A DNA stretch of 64,000 nt. It comes from Sordaria brevicollis. Its lineage: Eukaryota > Ascomycota > Sordariomycetes > Sordariales > Sordariaceae. Made by a program: the position numbers and the translations under genes. The notes beneath the pieces were generated by a model that made no database searches, was not told the DNA's origin, and was given only the letters and a program-made list of their open reading frames with translations. The stretch lies in NCBI GenBank assembly GCA_033439795.1, contig JAUTDP010000002.1, forward strand, positions 868,001 through 932,000, given 5' to 3'. Of this stretch, positions 1 to 14,856 are shown piece after piece; position 1 is the stretch's first letter, and every line of letters begins with the position of its first letter.

Positions 1-3000
1 AAAGGCTAGCGTATTTCTACTTAAGGAATTTTATCTTTATATATAGGAGGTATACTTTATAGAAAATACGTATATTATTAATTATCCCTTTCTAATAGAA
101 TTCGTAGGATAATAGTTCGTACGTAATATTACGCCCGGGGTAACTTGTATTAAGTGAATTATATTAGCGGCTAATTAATTAAAATTAAAATTCCTTATTA
201 TAAAGGTCGATAAGAATACGGCTTCGCTATTTCGCTATACTATTAAATATAACCCAATATTCGCTAAAAACTTTATATAAAACCTTATGGACGGAAATTA
301 ATTAATTACGGGTATTTAAATTATTTAAAGCGGAAATAACCTCCTAAAAAGATATAAAATTTTTATAATTATTTAAAATAATATTATTAATAAATTTATT
401 TTCGTAATCGTTTATAAAGAATAGGGAAAAGTATATTATAAAATTATTAAAATATTTGTTTATAAATTATAAAGGTTATAATAATATACATTAACGAATG
501 GTTAAACGTTTATTTTCGGCCTTAATAAAGATATTATTAAGCTTGCGACTAAATACGTTTAGACGTAAATTTTTAAAGCCGGGGGTATATTAAATTTAAA
601 AATTAAAATAAGATAGAAATTAAAATTACTATATATAATATTATATTAATTATTTATTAATTATAAATATTTTTAAATTCTTATAATTTATAAAAATATC
701 GAAAGGTTATTATACGCTTTCGAATTCCGGTTACTATTCTTCTAGTACTTTAATAATAATTAAGAATTTTTTATTATAAACGTCGTAATTATATTCTTAG
801 GTAGAATATTTCGTAAAAAAGTAAATAATAGGGTATAATACGTTATTGTCCCCGTACTATAAAAATATACCGCCTACTACCTAATTCGAAACGTTAATTT
901 CGATAATAATTTTTTTAATCTAATTATAAATCTTTAAAATCAATTTAATAACGAAGGCCTTTTTTAAAGCTTTAAATGTAAATTAATAACGGTCGGATTA
1001 TAATTATAATATATCCTTCTTTATTAATTCGTATAAAGGTAAAATTATTATTAAAAAGTTCTTTATAAACCGACGGTAGAATTTCGTAAAGTTTAAAAAC
1101 TATTATAAGGATTTTTTAAATTATAATAATACTTATTCGAAAACGGCTTTAACTTTATTTAAATTTATTTCAATATTTCGTAATATTATAATAAAATTAA
1201 AATATTTTATATATTTCGTATAAAATTCGTATTTATTAATATTGATATTAAAACCTACTTTAATAAAGCGTTCGAAAATATTATTAATATAATATTTATA
1301 ATTTTTCTTATTATTAAAATAAATAATGATATTATTAAGGTAAGCGGTCGTGTAAACGTCGAGGATATAATATAAGAGATTATTAATATAATTTTAAAAG
1401 GCGTTTAACGCGCTCTAGAGATTAAAAGGTATTATTAAGGATTCGAATAGTTTAAACCGTATTATAAACGTAATAAACTATTTATATCCTTCTTTAATAC
1501 GGATATAATTAAAAGCGGTAATAATATCGAACTTCGTAAAGATTTTAACGCGGTAAATTATATCGAAGGTTTCCTTAATTAAAGGGAATAAATAACGGGA
1601 TTTAAAAATAACGTTATTAATATTCCGATAATTAATATAAATGCGGACTTCGCCGCCCGGTTTCTTAATTAAAAGAATAAAAGCGGAGGCTTCTAATTAT
1701 AATAGCCGGATAAACTTCTTTTTAAAATTATTATTAATTTATTTTTTAATAATATTAAATTCTTTTAGGCCAAAAATACGGTTACGGGACGTAGATAATA
1801 TAATATTAAATTTAAATTCGAATTTAAAATCGTATAATTTATTTAGGGGAAGCATATTGGTTATTTTTTTATTTAAAATTATTCGTTTATTATTAATATT
1901 AGCGGAGGAATTTGGCTTAAATTTAGGCGTCGGTCTTAGGAAATTTATCGGCTTTTTTATAGAATTTTATAACGTTTTTAAAAATAATTTTACTACTATT
2001 AATATTATTAATAGTAAAATAATTATTAATAATATTTTCGTATATTTTAAAATTGAAAGCGTATCCTATAAATATTATAAACGTAAATACTTTAATTATT
2101 TTAATTATTTCTTTAGTACTAATATTATAAAGAGCGTTAATTTAAATATAGTAATTATTACCGAAGAATTTCTTATAATAATATATTTTACCGTTTATAA
2201 TATCCTTAATTATATTAATTATAAGGGATTCGCTAATTATATTAAACGTTAAAATGCCCTTTTCTTTTATTATTTTATCTTTATCGAATATATATTAAAT
2301 ATCCTTCGCTATATTTATTCGTATTATTCGGATAATTTAAAATTTATATTTTTCGGTAAATGAATTAAATGTAATTATTAATAATTTTATAATATCGTTT
2401 AAATCGAAAAGGCTTTTAAAAATATAATAAAAGCGGACTAAAGTATAATAATCCAGGAATATAATACAAATTGCTTTAACGAATTTATAAAATATAAATA
2501 TTATACGAAATAGCGGTAAAAGAAAATAACGCGTTATAATTATAAATATAAAAGTTTATCCGCCGATAATTTTATTTATAAATATAATGCTTATATAATT
2601 AATTACCTTTTATTTAAATTTATTAAACTTTTAATAAATAACGTATCGTATGATTACGGAAATTAAAATCCTATAAATAGATTCCGCTAAGGAAAAAGAA
2701 TTTAATTCGCCTTCGTTGGGAATATTTTTTATTAAAAGCTTTTAATATATAGGCTTTATATTAGGAATAATTTTAAGGAAAGTAATTAATAGCGTAACGA
2801 AAGGGATTTACTAATATTTATAAAATAAAAGTATGTAGCGAAGATAAAGAAACGCTCTTTATAGGAAATAATTACGGCGCTCGCAAGACCGGCCGAAAAT
2901 AAAGCGATTACTAAGCTAATTAATATTAAGGGTATAATAAATTAATTATAGGTAGTTAAGAATTACTAGGTTATCGTCGGCTAGGTCGTAAATTAAGAGG

Positions 3001-5440
3001 TTAATAATTTCGTAATAAACGCCGACGTTTATAATTAATTTATTAAAATATATAATATTATTTTTAGCCTAATTATCGGCTAAATATAATAATTTAGGGA
3101 TTTAAAGAGGAAATAAAAGAAGGTTATTACGAATAATAAAACGATAATTAATAAAATCGAAAATAATATAACCGTTATTAATAAAAGCGGTATAATATAT
3201 TTTACGCAATCCGTAAAATAAATAAATAAAAAGATTTAATAAATTAAAATATTTATAATAATTATTTATAAAAAATAAATAATTTTTTATAATATTTAAT
3301 TTTATAAAAATATTCTTCTATTATTTATTTCTATATTTAATAAATAATAGCTTCTAATTACGATTTAAATAGGAGGTTATATATTTCCTTAACCGTTAAT
3401 AGAATTATTTTTATTGTTTATAACCGGGCTTATAAAGCTGTAAAGGTATATAAAATTAAAGTAGTAAATAGGGGGTATATAATAATTACCCGGGGCCGGA
3501 ATATTATAATAAATTAGAACGCTACTTATATTTATAGCGTTAATATTATACTAATTATATTAATTATAGCCGTATTAACTTTAAATAGGACGTTATTATT
3601 ATTTATTAATATTATTATTAGCGGAATTATTATTATTACCCTTATTTTTATTCTTTTTATCTTTCGTATCTTTATTTTTCTTTTAACGGTTAATAAATAA
3701 ATCTTTATTAAAATTAATACGAAATTTATATTCGGTAATAAAATAATTTTTACGGCCGTAATAAATTCAAACGCCCGATTTTATACGCTATTCGAAAATA
3801 TTTTTATCGATTATACAAAATATTTAAATATTAATAGGGGATATAGAATCGAAATTTATAATAAAACTACCTTAATTGGTAATAAATTTAAAAGCGGAAA
3901 TAATACCGGAAATAGAGTTTAAATCGGGGGCGGACGTACCGGTATTAATATTAATAGCAGGGCGGAAGCTGCTAACTACTTTATTATATTAATCCTTTTC
4001 TTTTAATTATTTAATTAAATTATAAATTATTATAAATTATTTATCGAATTTATTATTATCGGATTAAGGGCGCTATAGAGCGATAATATTACGTAAATGG
4101 TTGTTAAAATAGGCGCGGAAGTAATAAATCTTTATATTATTGTTAAAATTATAATAATCGATTAAAGTAACGAATTTATTTTCGAAATTAAATTATTTTA
4201 TTTTACTAAATTTCAATTCTTCGAATTCGCGGCGGAATTAGATAACGGTATCGATATTATTATACTTTTTATTTATTTATTTAAATAAATCCTCGGTTAT
4301 AGGCTATTTAAAATCCTCTCCTAATAAAACTTTAAGGAATTCGGGCTCGATAATTTCAAAAGGCTTATTAACTAAAGAACGGGTTAAAAAATACTTAATA
4401 TATATAATATTAAATAAAATCGGGTTATTTTCCTAAGTGAATTAAATATTAATATTTTAACGACGAAATTTAGCGGCGTATTTAACCGAATTATTAATAC
4501 TATTAAAAGCGGGTATAATTACTATTTATAATATTAACCTATAATTATTACCGCTAGCGGGGTTATTAACGGGGGGAACGGAGGTAATTATTTTATTATT
4601 AACGGTTACGTCGAACGAATCTTCCTAAATTAATTAGGTTTAAATAATATATTAACGAAGATCGGTAATTATTTTTTAATATTTTTCGGTATAACGTTTT
4701 AAGGCTTAGCGGAAATTATTCCTAAAATCGGATAATTTAATTTCGAAATTAGAAGCGGTACGTTAATAATCGGCCGTAACGTTTTAAAATTAAAAATCGT
4801 ACCTAATTTAAAATATAGTGCGGACGCTTTCTAAATTCTAAAGATTGGATTTAACCTATTAAAATTCGATTTCGAAATCGTATACCCTAATACCCGCTTC
4901 GACGATATTAAAATAAATAAACCTAATAAGGGCTATTAATATTAATTAAAAAACGGGGTTTATTGTAAAATCGAAAATTTAATCGATAATAGCGGTAATA
5001 AAAAATATAATAAAATCGAAAATAAATAAAGTATTTATTAAATTTAAATAAATAAAATTATCGAAGAATATGACCGTAAAAGTATTAATAATAATAATAA
5101 TGATAATAAAATTATTTATAAAAAAGGGAACTAAAAGCTATTAGTTTAAAAAAGATATTAATCGCTTAAATTAATATATTTAATAAATATAAAGTAAAAA
5201 AAAAGGGTACGAACAATTCGATAATAATATTCGTCTTAATATTTTATTTAATTCAACGTTAAGGACTAATATACAATTATTACGGTCGTTTAATAATTAA
5301 ATTTTTAATACTTTAAAATTAAAATATAATCATCGTAATCTTCTTCAATATACGCGCGCAACGCAATAATTTAATACTTCAAACTATTACGGGCTGAATA
5401 TACGTTAAGTATAGGTTAAAATATATTTTAAAGTACAAAG
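1..5440 (-). mobile_element. RIP-degraded Ty3/gypsy retrotransposon, left end beyond window
   Basis: The reverse complement reads as a gypsy pol gene riddled with RIP stops. Reverse transcriptase spans about 1,305-1,690: it starts with a residual KKPGGEVRIYINYRNIN block, then PLIKETF and TKFDIITAFNYIRI, and ends in YLNNIIIYF at about 1,315-1,341, which is the YLDD catalytic box with both Asp codons turned to Asn (G-to-A). RNase H follows at about 690-930 (VVGGI, YGDNNVLYP, YNKEFLIIIKVLEE). A possible CCHC-type zinc knuckle remnant lies near 3,405-3,450, which would place gag at about 3,400-5,200. Integrase should occupy the first few hundred bases and continue off the window. I found no LTR pair, so the right boundary is approximate. 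Open stretches here such as 1,641-2,252 on the plus strand are antisense artefacts. Confidence 0.8.
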
Positions 5441-5454
5441 GAGAAGAAATAAAA

Positions 5455-5690
5455 AGTATACGTAGAGGGCTAAATATATAGGCGTAAGCCTATACCCTAG
5501 CCTATATACGCCTACGTAATACTATACGTAACTACTAATAATTAGATCTAGGCTATATTGTACTATAGTATATATACTATAGTTGTAAATGGCTACCAGG
5601 GAGCTGGGCACCTGTAAAGATGGTTAGTGCGTATACTGGGTATAGCACAGGTCTAATCTTGTGACAATCTCCGACGTTAATAATAGCGTT
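5455..5690. other. Palindromic, partly un-RIPed spacer
   Basis: This segment separates the two left gypsy remnants. At 5,455-5,585 it has overlapping palindromes (TATAGGCGTAAGCCTATA; TACTATAGTATATATACTAT). From about 5,586 to 5,670 CpA and TpG dinucleotides reappear, so this ~90-bp piece was not RIPed or arrived later. It contains TGGTTAGTGCG, which resembles a pol III A box, but no good B box follows. It could be a terminal fragment of an LTR or a short insertion. I could not find its partner in the window. Confidence 0.4.
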
Positions 5691-5699
5691 CTTTAGTTT

Positions 5700-8600
5700 T
5701 ATTTTATAGAGATTGACGGAATTTCTTCGTACGGTAATTTTTCTTTTAATATTTATAACCTTTTCGGCCGCCTATTAAAAACGGTATTTAATATTATAAT
5801 ATATTTAAATAACGGTAGTAATTAACTTATTTATTATATATTTTTTTAAATACTTTTCCTATTCGATTAGCTTCCAAAATAAATAATCGAATTTAATAGG
5901 TATAATTGGATTATAATTATAAATTAATTAAAAGGGAGTAAATCCGTAACTATTATAAATAGTAATACAATTAGTAAAAAGGATATAAGGGAGTAAATCC
6001 CTTTGTCCTTTATTAATTTTTTTTATTAATTTAATTAATATTATAATAATTACCGAGTACTTTTATTCATTAATTCCGTTAGTTCGGTAATTATAAAGCG
6101 CTATTCGTACTAATAAGATTTGGAGGTTATGAACTACTTTAATAAATTCTTTTTAAAATTTAGAATTATTATTGATAAAAATATTAAGAAGATACCCCTA
6201 ATATAAGAATACTTCCCGGAAGAAAATAATAATATATTTCGATGTTAGTATTAGAAGAATTTTTATTTCTATGTAATTTATTAAATTATTTTTAACTTTA
6301 ATTAATATTTATTGTTTTCCTTTTCTACTTAGTAAATATTAAACGTCTAAAATCTACCGGTTAAAAGGTTAAAAAGTTAAAAATAATTATTTATACCTAT
6401 TTTTATAACGCTTAAGAGCGTATATTTAATAAATAAAATAATTACGGATTATATCTTCGATTTAAATATATATCCTATATTAATAATAATATTCAATAAT
6501 CTATTTATAAATTCCTTCCTTTCCTCGATAATTGGCTTCGTTATAATAATATTATATAATTAATTTTTATTACGTTTTATTATTAATTATAAAACGAAGA
6601 TAAGCGCGTTTATAAACTATTTGTAATTAAAGCCTTCGGTAGTAAACGAAATATTTAAAGGCGTTTCTTTTAAAAATTTATTATATAATAAATATTTTAT
6701 TATCTTATATAGGAACGTAGAGCGAAAGTAAATAACGAATTATATTTTCGGAATAATTAGAATATTCGTCGAATAAAATTTATTCCCTTTCTATATATTT
6801 TTTACTAAAAAGGTAATAAATTTAGGCGTTGATAAAATTATTAATATTTTCCTTAAGGTATTTTTCTTCGAAATTACTTTTTTTAATGGATTTCCCCGAA
6901 AGGCTATTGATTATAGTATTCTTCGTATTAGGGATATACTTTATATTAAAATCGAAATATTTTATTTAAGTAATTTATTATATAAGAAGGGTATTAGGAA
7001 TATCGTTTATTACGCTATTAAATTAATAAATCAAGATTTGAATATTTATTTTAATAATAAAATGCGCACCGAAAAATTAACGTTTAAATCGTTTGAAAAT
7101 ATAAAATAAATTACAAAGTTTTCGTTTAATAATATTATAACGAGTTTCGGCTAGTAATTAAATATTATTCTCAAATTTATAAGGGTAATATTTTTTATTA
7201 AACATAAATTATTTAATAATTACTCCCTATCTTTTAATATAAATATCGGTACCGAAATAAATAATTATTTCGCTATTATTATAAACGAAGGTTATAAGAA
7301 TTAGGGTAGTAATAATTTTATATTAAAAATATTCTATAGCGAATTATTAATTTTCTATTTAAATTAATTTAATTCCTTTCTTTATAATAGCGTATAACGG
7401 GATAGCGATAATTTTAAAATCTCTAAATCCGGTAATAATTAACGATATTTAAAACAATTCGAAATTCTTTAAACTCTTTTCCTCGAAATTTAATTTTTCT
7501 AATAATATAATAAATCTATTTGCGAATCTTTTTAAGTTTAGCTTTATTTAGAAATCTGCCTTTAGGACTACAAATATATCCGATTAGGACTATTTTTTAT
7601 TTATATTATTACGATTTATTTATAGTAATTATTCCGCTAGTAAATTTAACGTTTAATAATATTCTATTAATATTAATAAAATATTCGTGAATAAAACGTT
7701 TAATTCCTTTATTATTAATTAATTCGTCGTTATACCGGCTTTTAAGACTTTTAATATAAATATCGTTAAAATAAGGTTAGTATACTTTAGGGATTAAATT
7801 GTAAAGAATTTTAATTATTATTCTTATAAATTGAACAATTAAATTAATTCTTCCTTAGGGTAGAATTATTATATAGAATAAATTAAAAGGCGTTGAAAAT
7901 ATTATTAAATCCCAATTCTCTTTATTAAATTAAATTTTATTATATCTTAAAAAATAGTTGACTAGTGAAAGAATTTTATACCTAATAAAATCTTTATTAA
8001 AAGGTTCGTACCCTAGGGGTATATTAATATTACGAATAATTATTTTATTAATTTTCTAAGCGTTATTAATTAATTAAAATTTTTTATCCTTTTTCTAAAC
8101 AAGAAACCAATTATTATAATAAGAAGTATGATTTTCTTCTAAAATTCCGCGCTAAATACGTTCCTTAAGTAAATTATAAACCTTTTTATATAAAGTCTAT
8201 AGAATTAGAATTATTTTTATTTATTAAATTAAATAAGTAATTATTTCAATTTTTTATTTTTCTATTATATTATTATAAATGAAATTATATTTAGAAAATT
8301 CTTAAATAAGGGCCTTTTTAAAATTAAAGAGGATATAAGTAAAAAGTTCGATTTCGGCTTTGTTGAGTAATTCGTTCTTTTTTAAAATCTATTAAAGTTT
8401 TTTAAACGTTAATCGGGAATTTTTAATTAATTTTATAAATTGTAGAATAATATAATTATCCTATTTAAATAGAAAATTATCCAATTATTCTTAGATTTTA
8501 TATTGGATTTTATCGAATTTCTATTTTTTCTAATTAGGGTTATTATTAGGTTTAGAATTATCCGAAGGCGTATTATCGATTAGTTTTATCTTCTAAGTAA

Positions 8601-11600
8601 TTTTTTTATATAAAGTATTAATTTAAATAAACGGAGAAAAATTTTATTATAATATAGAAGAAGATAATTTTGCGAAGGATGGGATATCTTTTATTTTTTT
8701 AAATTTCGGGACTTTTTTCCTTTTATTTTTAGTATTTTTAATTATTAATTTTCGTAATTTACGAAAAAAGCTTCTCCAAATCTTTTTCCTTATTCGGTTT
8801 TATACCGTTTTACTTTCTAATTATTATTTTACTAGTAATTAATTCTCCGGAGGATTATTTATATTCTTCCTCTAATATTTTAAATTAATTTCTTCGATTA
8901 ATTTAAAATAATTGGATAATACCTCTTTATTATACCTTTTATTATATAATAAAACAATAATAATATTTGCAATTTCCTCTCCTAAAGAAAAGTAATTTTT
9001 ATTATTTTTATTAATTTTAATACCCTTTATAAATCTTTTATCGTTTTCTCTTAAATTTATTTTAATAAATTTATAAAGCGATTTATTCGTTGGAATAAAT
9101 CCCTAAATATTATTTATAATAATAAAGTAAGTAATTACGGTAAGGGAATTAAACCCGCTACCCGAAGGCGTTTATTTATTCTTTAATAGCGAAGAAAGTA
9201 TTAATTTTTATTTTTCTTATAATAAAATAAATATAAACGGTTTTATTATTGATGTAATTTATTATAACAATAATATTTTTAATAAATAGAATATTAAATA
9301 GGATCTTGAAACGAGGGAATTAATTTTAAATAATTATAAAATATATTTTCTAATTTTTATCGAATAGGAAAAGATCTTCTATTATTTTACTTTCAAATTA
9401 TACCCTTCCGCTATTAAAATTAATTATAATAATCGTATAATTTATATTATTAAGGTTAAATTTATCGATTGAATTAATAAATATAATATTAATTTCCGTA
9501 TTACTATTTAAAAGAGCCGTAACCTTTTCGTTACTTTTAATTTTAATATTAATTATTAGCGTAAAAAAATTCTATATATGCGTAATTTCCTTATTGAATA
9601 GTAATTCTTCGTTATAGAATATAATTTAAAAATCTTCCTTATAAATCCGAATTCATTTGTTTTTAAATATTATTTTAGGATTTATAATTTAATAATAAGA
9701 TTAATACATTTACGTAGCGAAGATATTACTAAATTTCTTCTTTTAATTTTTATATAATAGTTCTTTAAATATTATAATAACGGTATTAATTTATAGGTTA
9801 TACGGGCGGAATTAATTAATTTCTAGGCTATTATTTTTAATAATATTATTATTGTATATTAATTAAGGGGCTTCCTTAAGGGCTTTTTAATAATATTTAA
9901 AATTAACCAATTTTTTAAATAAATAATTAGATTCGGGAATAATTGTAATTATATTTTCGAAAATAATTTATAATTTAATACCTATAATTTTACTAATAAT
10001 CGGGTAATTTTTTTTAATTTAAATAATTTTATAATTTATATAATCTTTAAAATTATTAAAGTCTTTAAATTTAAAGACGGATTTATTAATTAGAAGTTTC
10101 TAAATTTTAATTAAAAATTCGTTTATAAATTTTAAGGATTTAACGGCGGCGGTAAAAATTAATTTTAATTTAAGAGTTAATTTAAGTATAATTTTAATTA
10201 CTATTATTTATACGTCTTTTTAATCCGTTATATTTTCTATACGAAGGTTAAAATTTAGCCTTCTTATAGGTAGAAATTATAATTTCTCTTTTCGATTAAT
10301 ATTAAAAAGGGGTTTATAATGAATTATTAATCTTCCCCGTATTTAAATAAGTGTAATAATAACTTCCCTCTTTATAATTTGCTTTAGGATTTAAAATATT
10401 AAAAAAAAATTTTAAATAAAGGGAAGAGAAGACGCTAAATATAAACCGATTAGATTATAATTAATTTAAATAAATAATTTATTAACCAAAATTATATTAT
10501 TTTAAAAATTAATTCGGTAACGATTTTAGACCTCTCGTTATTTTTATTAATATTTTAATTCTAAGAAGTTAAAATTAGGGGTAAACCTATTAAAATAAAT
10601 TTCGGTCTTTTATTTTTGGAATTTATTATATTTAAGGTATTTATTATAGTAAATTATACGGGACTTAAATATATCTCTAAAGCGGTTTATATAAAAAGTA
10701 ATAGAAATTATATTGTTAGGAATATATTATACCAATTTAATATTATTTCCTAAATAGAATTACTACTTGCGGCCTTATTCTTTATTAGTTTTAATTTAAT
10801 AAATTTATCCTTTATTTATATAATAATTTTTATTTTTATATTAATATTAAATATAATTAAATTATCTATATTAATCGTAGGTTATATTTTCCGTTAATTG
10901 AATTTATTTAATTAATTATATTATTATAGTATTAATTTAAAGAATATAATTACTCCTAAAGAGATTTCGGAAACGATTTTTAAAATTCTTAATTTATTAG
11001 TTCGCTACTTTAGTATAAATAATCTATATATTTTGAAGATTTTTAATTAGAGCGTTTATAGTAATAGGTTCCTTAATAATTTCCTATTTAATAATCGTAA
11101 TCTTCTTTTTATTAAAATCTTTTTTATTATTAAAAGTTTTAATTTTAATAATAATAATCTTCTCTATTATTTTATTATTTTTATCGCTATCGCTATTGTT
11201 AAAAGAATTAGAAAAATTATTAAAGCTAAAGTTAGAATCGTTATCTTCCCTTCGATAGTAAATAATAATCCAATTAAAAAATTTTATAGAAAAATTAATT
11301 TATATTATTTTAAAAAACTTATTTTTATCCTTATTAAAATAAATAATAAAATTAATACGGTAATAATAAGGTAATTTCTTATAAAAGCGTTTAATTACTA
11401 ATTTCTCGACAATTTTTTAATTAATTTACTTTTACCGAATTAATAGTTAATAATATTTAAAAATAATATTATTAACGGTTTTCGTATTATTTTCAATATA
11501 TTTATAGTAAAAATCCTAAAACTTATTTACGTTAGAATTTATTTATTTAAGATTGTAAATACGATAAATAATACGGAATTTATTATAAAACTTTATTTAT

Positions 11601-12432
11601 ATAACGAATTTATTCTCTTTCTTTATAGAATAAATAATACCCTTAATAATATTTTGGGATTAGGGTTTATATTATCGGTATTATATATTAATTCTTTTTT
11701 CGTTATTAGGCTATTTAACGAAATTAGTTCTATCTTCGAAATTAAGGAAAAATTTAATAATATTCTTATTTCTAAATTTCTTTTTAAAATTAAAATCCTA
11801 CGGAGAATATATAGGGAACGTTATAATAGTCCAATTTAAAGCGGAATTAAAGTTCTATTATTAATTTTAATTATTATTATTCTTATTTTCGGGATGAATT
11901 TAGCAGTTAGAAGTTTAATTAAAATTTATTATATTTAAGGGGGAAAAAAGTAAAGAATGTATAAGAAGTATAAGGGGAGATAAATAAAGAGGTAAAAAAG
12001 TAAATATGGAAAAGGGATTGGTAAATATAATAGGTAAATTAATTATTAATTAAAAATTATTATAGGTAAAAATTATTAATTTTAATATTAATATTAATAA
12101 ATATTTTATTAATTTATTGTTAATAAAGAATATAAAATAATGAAAAGTATTCGGGGGGAACGTTTTATTAAATAAACGTTAATATAAAGTATTATTATAT
12201 CTTTATACGAAATTTAACCCTTTATAAATAGAGGATAAATTATATTTTAATTAATATTAAATAATATAATATATATTAGATTTAATTAAATAAATTACTA
12301 TATATTAATGTAAGGGGGTTTAAAGCTATTAAATAAATATATTATATTTTAAAAATTCCGACGATACGTATTAAAATAAGGTTTTTAGAATTATTAAATA
12401 AATATTTTATATATTCGAAACCCCGGCGCCAA
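5700..12432 (-). mobile_element. RIP-degraded Ty3/gypsy retrotransposon 2
   Basis: On the minus strand a second, distinct gypsy reverse transcriptase is readable at about 7,650-8,120. In order it shows GILEENHTSYYNNWFLV, NYFLRYNKI (from a family-typical DFFSGYDQIE), DLIIFSTPFNL, AQFIRIIIKILYNLIPKV, and a YFNDIYIKS box (from FLDDIGVKG) near 7,750-7,780. It differs from the first element and belongs to the lineage with the SGYDQIELD motif. RNase H and integrase should lie between about 5,700 and 7,600 and gag between about 8,900 and 11,900, but RIP has erased clear motifs there. A possible primer-binding site, reading TGGCGCCGGGGTTTCG on the minus strand, lies at about 12,414-12,431. No matching 3' LTR was found, so the left boundary is a guess. 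Confidence 0.7.
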
Positions 12433-13296
12433 TTACTATTCGCTTATATATACCCTTTTATTAAATTTAAATAAAATATTAATTTAATATTAAAGTCGAA
12501 GCGAGGTTTTTAATTTAATAATATTATTATTTTAATTATCGGCTTTAGAACCGGGAATTTATTATTAAATCTTTAATTAATTAGTTATCGTTCGCTTAAT
12601 ATCGAAAATTATAAATCTTTTAAATTTATAATTTATTTTTCATTTATTTTCTAAGGACGCTTCTATAATATATAATAATTAATATTAATAGGGTTATAAT
12701 TACGTTTATATTTATCCTATATATTATTTTATTTTTGTAGCGAATTCCGCGGTATATTTAGGATAGTATATTTTTAATTCTATTTCGATATTTATTTTCT
12801 ATTATTCTTTTTTTACAACCGTCGGATTACTAAAATTTTTAGTTTTGTCGTTTTAGGGTATTAAATCCGCTTTAGCCAATTTGGCTAGAAATTTGAAATT
12901 TAATCTCGTCCTTATTACTATTTAAAATGGGGAAAAAAAATAACCCTAAATAATTATTATTATAATAATAATTGGGAAAGGAGCTATATTAAAAACTTTT
13001 AATAAGGTTAAAAGGGTAGAGAGAGGAGTAGATTTATAAGGGAGAAGGGAGTAATTTAATAGTAGGAATATTTTTTTCAATTTAATTATATTCTTTCTTT
13101 GATTTATTATAGAGGTAGGGTAAGGAAGTTTTAAAAATTTAATTAAGGAGTTGATTTTTACTAAATTGAAGAAGATTTTTATTTTAAAGATTAAATAAAG
13201 TTTAATTATTATTCTAATAAAAGTTGCTTACCTTCTTTTCTTTTTTTTTTTAATTACCTTTTTCTCTTTTTATTCCTTTAGAGCTTTTTTTTTTAC
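12433..13296. other. AT-rich tract, probable LTR or transposon flank
   Basis: This is RIP-type sequence with no readable protein. If the candidate primer-binding site at about 12,414-12,431 is real, this would start with the 5' LTR of the minus-strand gypsy element. From about 13,200 the plus strand becomes strongly pyrimidine-rich, leading into the TATA-like site at 13,297. I could not find a second copy to prove an LTR. Confidence 0.3.
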
Positions 13297-13306
13297 TATA
13301 TAAAAG
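13297..13306 (+). promoter_or_regulatory. TATA box-like site
   Basis: TATATAAAAG follows a long T/C tract and precedes, by about 20 bp, a CATTCCACAG stretch that would suit a transcription start. An ATG in AAAATGAAA context follows at 13,457. The arrangement looks like a fungal pol II promoter reading right, perhaps of a transposon whose coding region is the dead tract 13,457-14,850. Confidence 0.4.
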
Positions 13307-13456
13307 TCCGAAACTCATTCCACAGCTTTCTTTCTTAATTTATTCAATATACTATTATTATACTTCCTTCAAATTAATTTATTATAATATATCCTTATCC
13401 TATACCTCTTTTCTCAGATTATAATTAGGGAAAATCCCTAGAAGAATTCCTCCAAA

Positions 13457-14850
13457 ATGAAAAACTACGAAAAATTTTCGAAAAAAATCCGGAAAAAATC
13501 TGCTGTCTAGCCGTATACCCTTATACCTATTTATCCGCCCCATCTCAATATTTAATATATTTAATAAAGGCGGAAATATTTATATTAAAATTACTTCGGC
13601 CCCGGCTATTATAATTATAAATTATATAAATAATATTTATAATAATATTTTTATTAACGTCGATTAAACGTTAAATAAAAGTTATAAGGGTAGGACGAAG
13701 GGTAAATCGTAGGGTATAAAAAATAATAGGATAATTAATAGAGGAAGTATTAAAGACGTAAAAGCTATTATTTTTATTTTTCCCTTTTTAACCGTATTAA
13801 TATTATTAATAATTTTCTTTAAATTCTATTATTTATTTATATTTAAAGACGTAATATTAAAATTATTTAAAATATTCGTAATAATTATCGGAGAAAACAA
13901 TTATAAATATTTTATCGTACCATTTTTTATTAAAGGTTCGACGGAAATAGCCTAATTTAATAAAGCTCTCCTATAAATAATTACCTATTTTAAATATTTT
14001 ATTATTAAAATTGGCTAGGAAAATAATAAATAATTTATTATCTTTTTAACGTATATAGGCGAATTTATCGAAGGCTATTTCTTAATTCTAATAGGAGCCG
14101 AAAATTACACGGATTCATTCGAAGAATTCGATTAAATCTTCTTTACTATATATAATAATAACGATCTAAAATCCCTTTAATTATTAATTATATTCGGTGA
14201 GAAGGGTATTAATAATTTCGTATTAAATAGCGTTTAAATTATTATAAAGCCTTTGTTTAATATCGTTAATATATATTATAACGAATTTATTAAAAAAGAA
14301 TTTAAAAATATAAAGTTAGCCGTCTTATTTAAAGAACTTTAATTATTTTTTACAACGGGGAATTAAATTTATATTATCGTTAAAATTGTTATTAGTTAAG
14401 GTTTTAAAAAAGGATTTTTTTTTATGAATAAAATATTTAATTATCTTAAAATTTAAATAAAGAATAAAAATATTAAAAGGAAAAATAATATTAAATAAAA
14501 GGGATTTAACGTAATTTTTAAGGGTAATATTACCCTTAAAGATTTTAATTAAATTTTTAATCAATTTTTCGCTACTGCCGCCGTTTTCTAACGTACTATT
14601 TTAGGAGTTGTAAAACTCCTTTTCGTCGTCGATATTTATATCGTTAAATCCGACTATAATATCGAAAATACCGCAATATTACGCTCAAAGCTATTAATCT
14701 TCCGCTTATAAATATTATTATTCCCTTATTAAATTTATTATTTATTATCCGCTTCTTATAAATAGTAGAATTTAATATAAAGGGTATAATATAATTAGTA
14801 TAAACATTGGGTTTTAACGAATCGATAAGGTTCTATAAAGAGGAAAAGGG
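13457..14850 (+). pseudogene. RIP-destroyed plus-strand coding remnant, unknown
   Basis: Downstream of the TATA-like site a plus-strand frame stays fairly open from about 13,560 to 14,340, with stops of the RIP type (TAA/TAG where CAA/CAG/TGG would fit). Readable pieces include GENNYKYFIVPFFIKGSTEI and EGYFLILIGAENYTDSFEEF. I do not recognise the family. It may be the gag or first ORF of a retroelement. The minus-strand open stretch at 14,343-14,564 is Lys/Asn/Ile-rich and is taken as a composition artefact. Confidence 0.35.
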
Positions 14851-14856
14851 AGGAAA

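Noticed and set aside
1641..2252. 203-codon open frame on the plus strand
   Set aside because: It is antisense to the minus-strand gypsy reverse-transcriptase region, and its Ile/Asn/Phe/Tyr composition is an AT-rich artefact.
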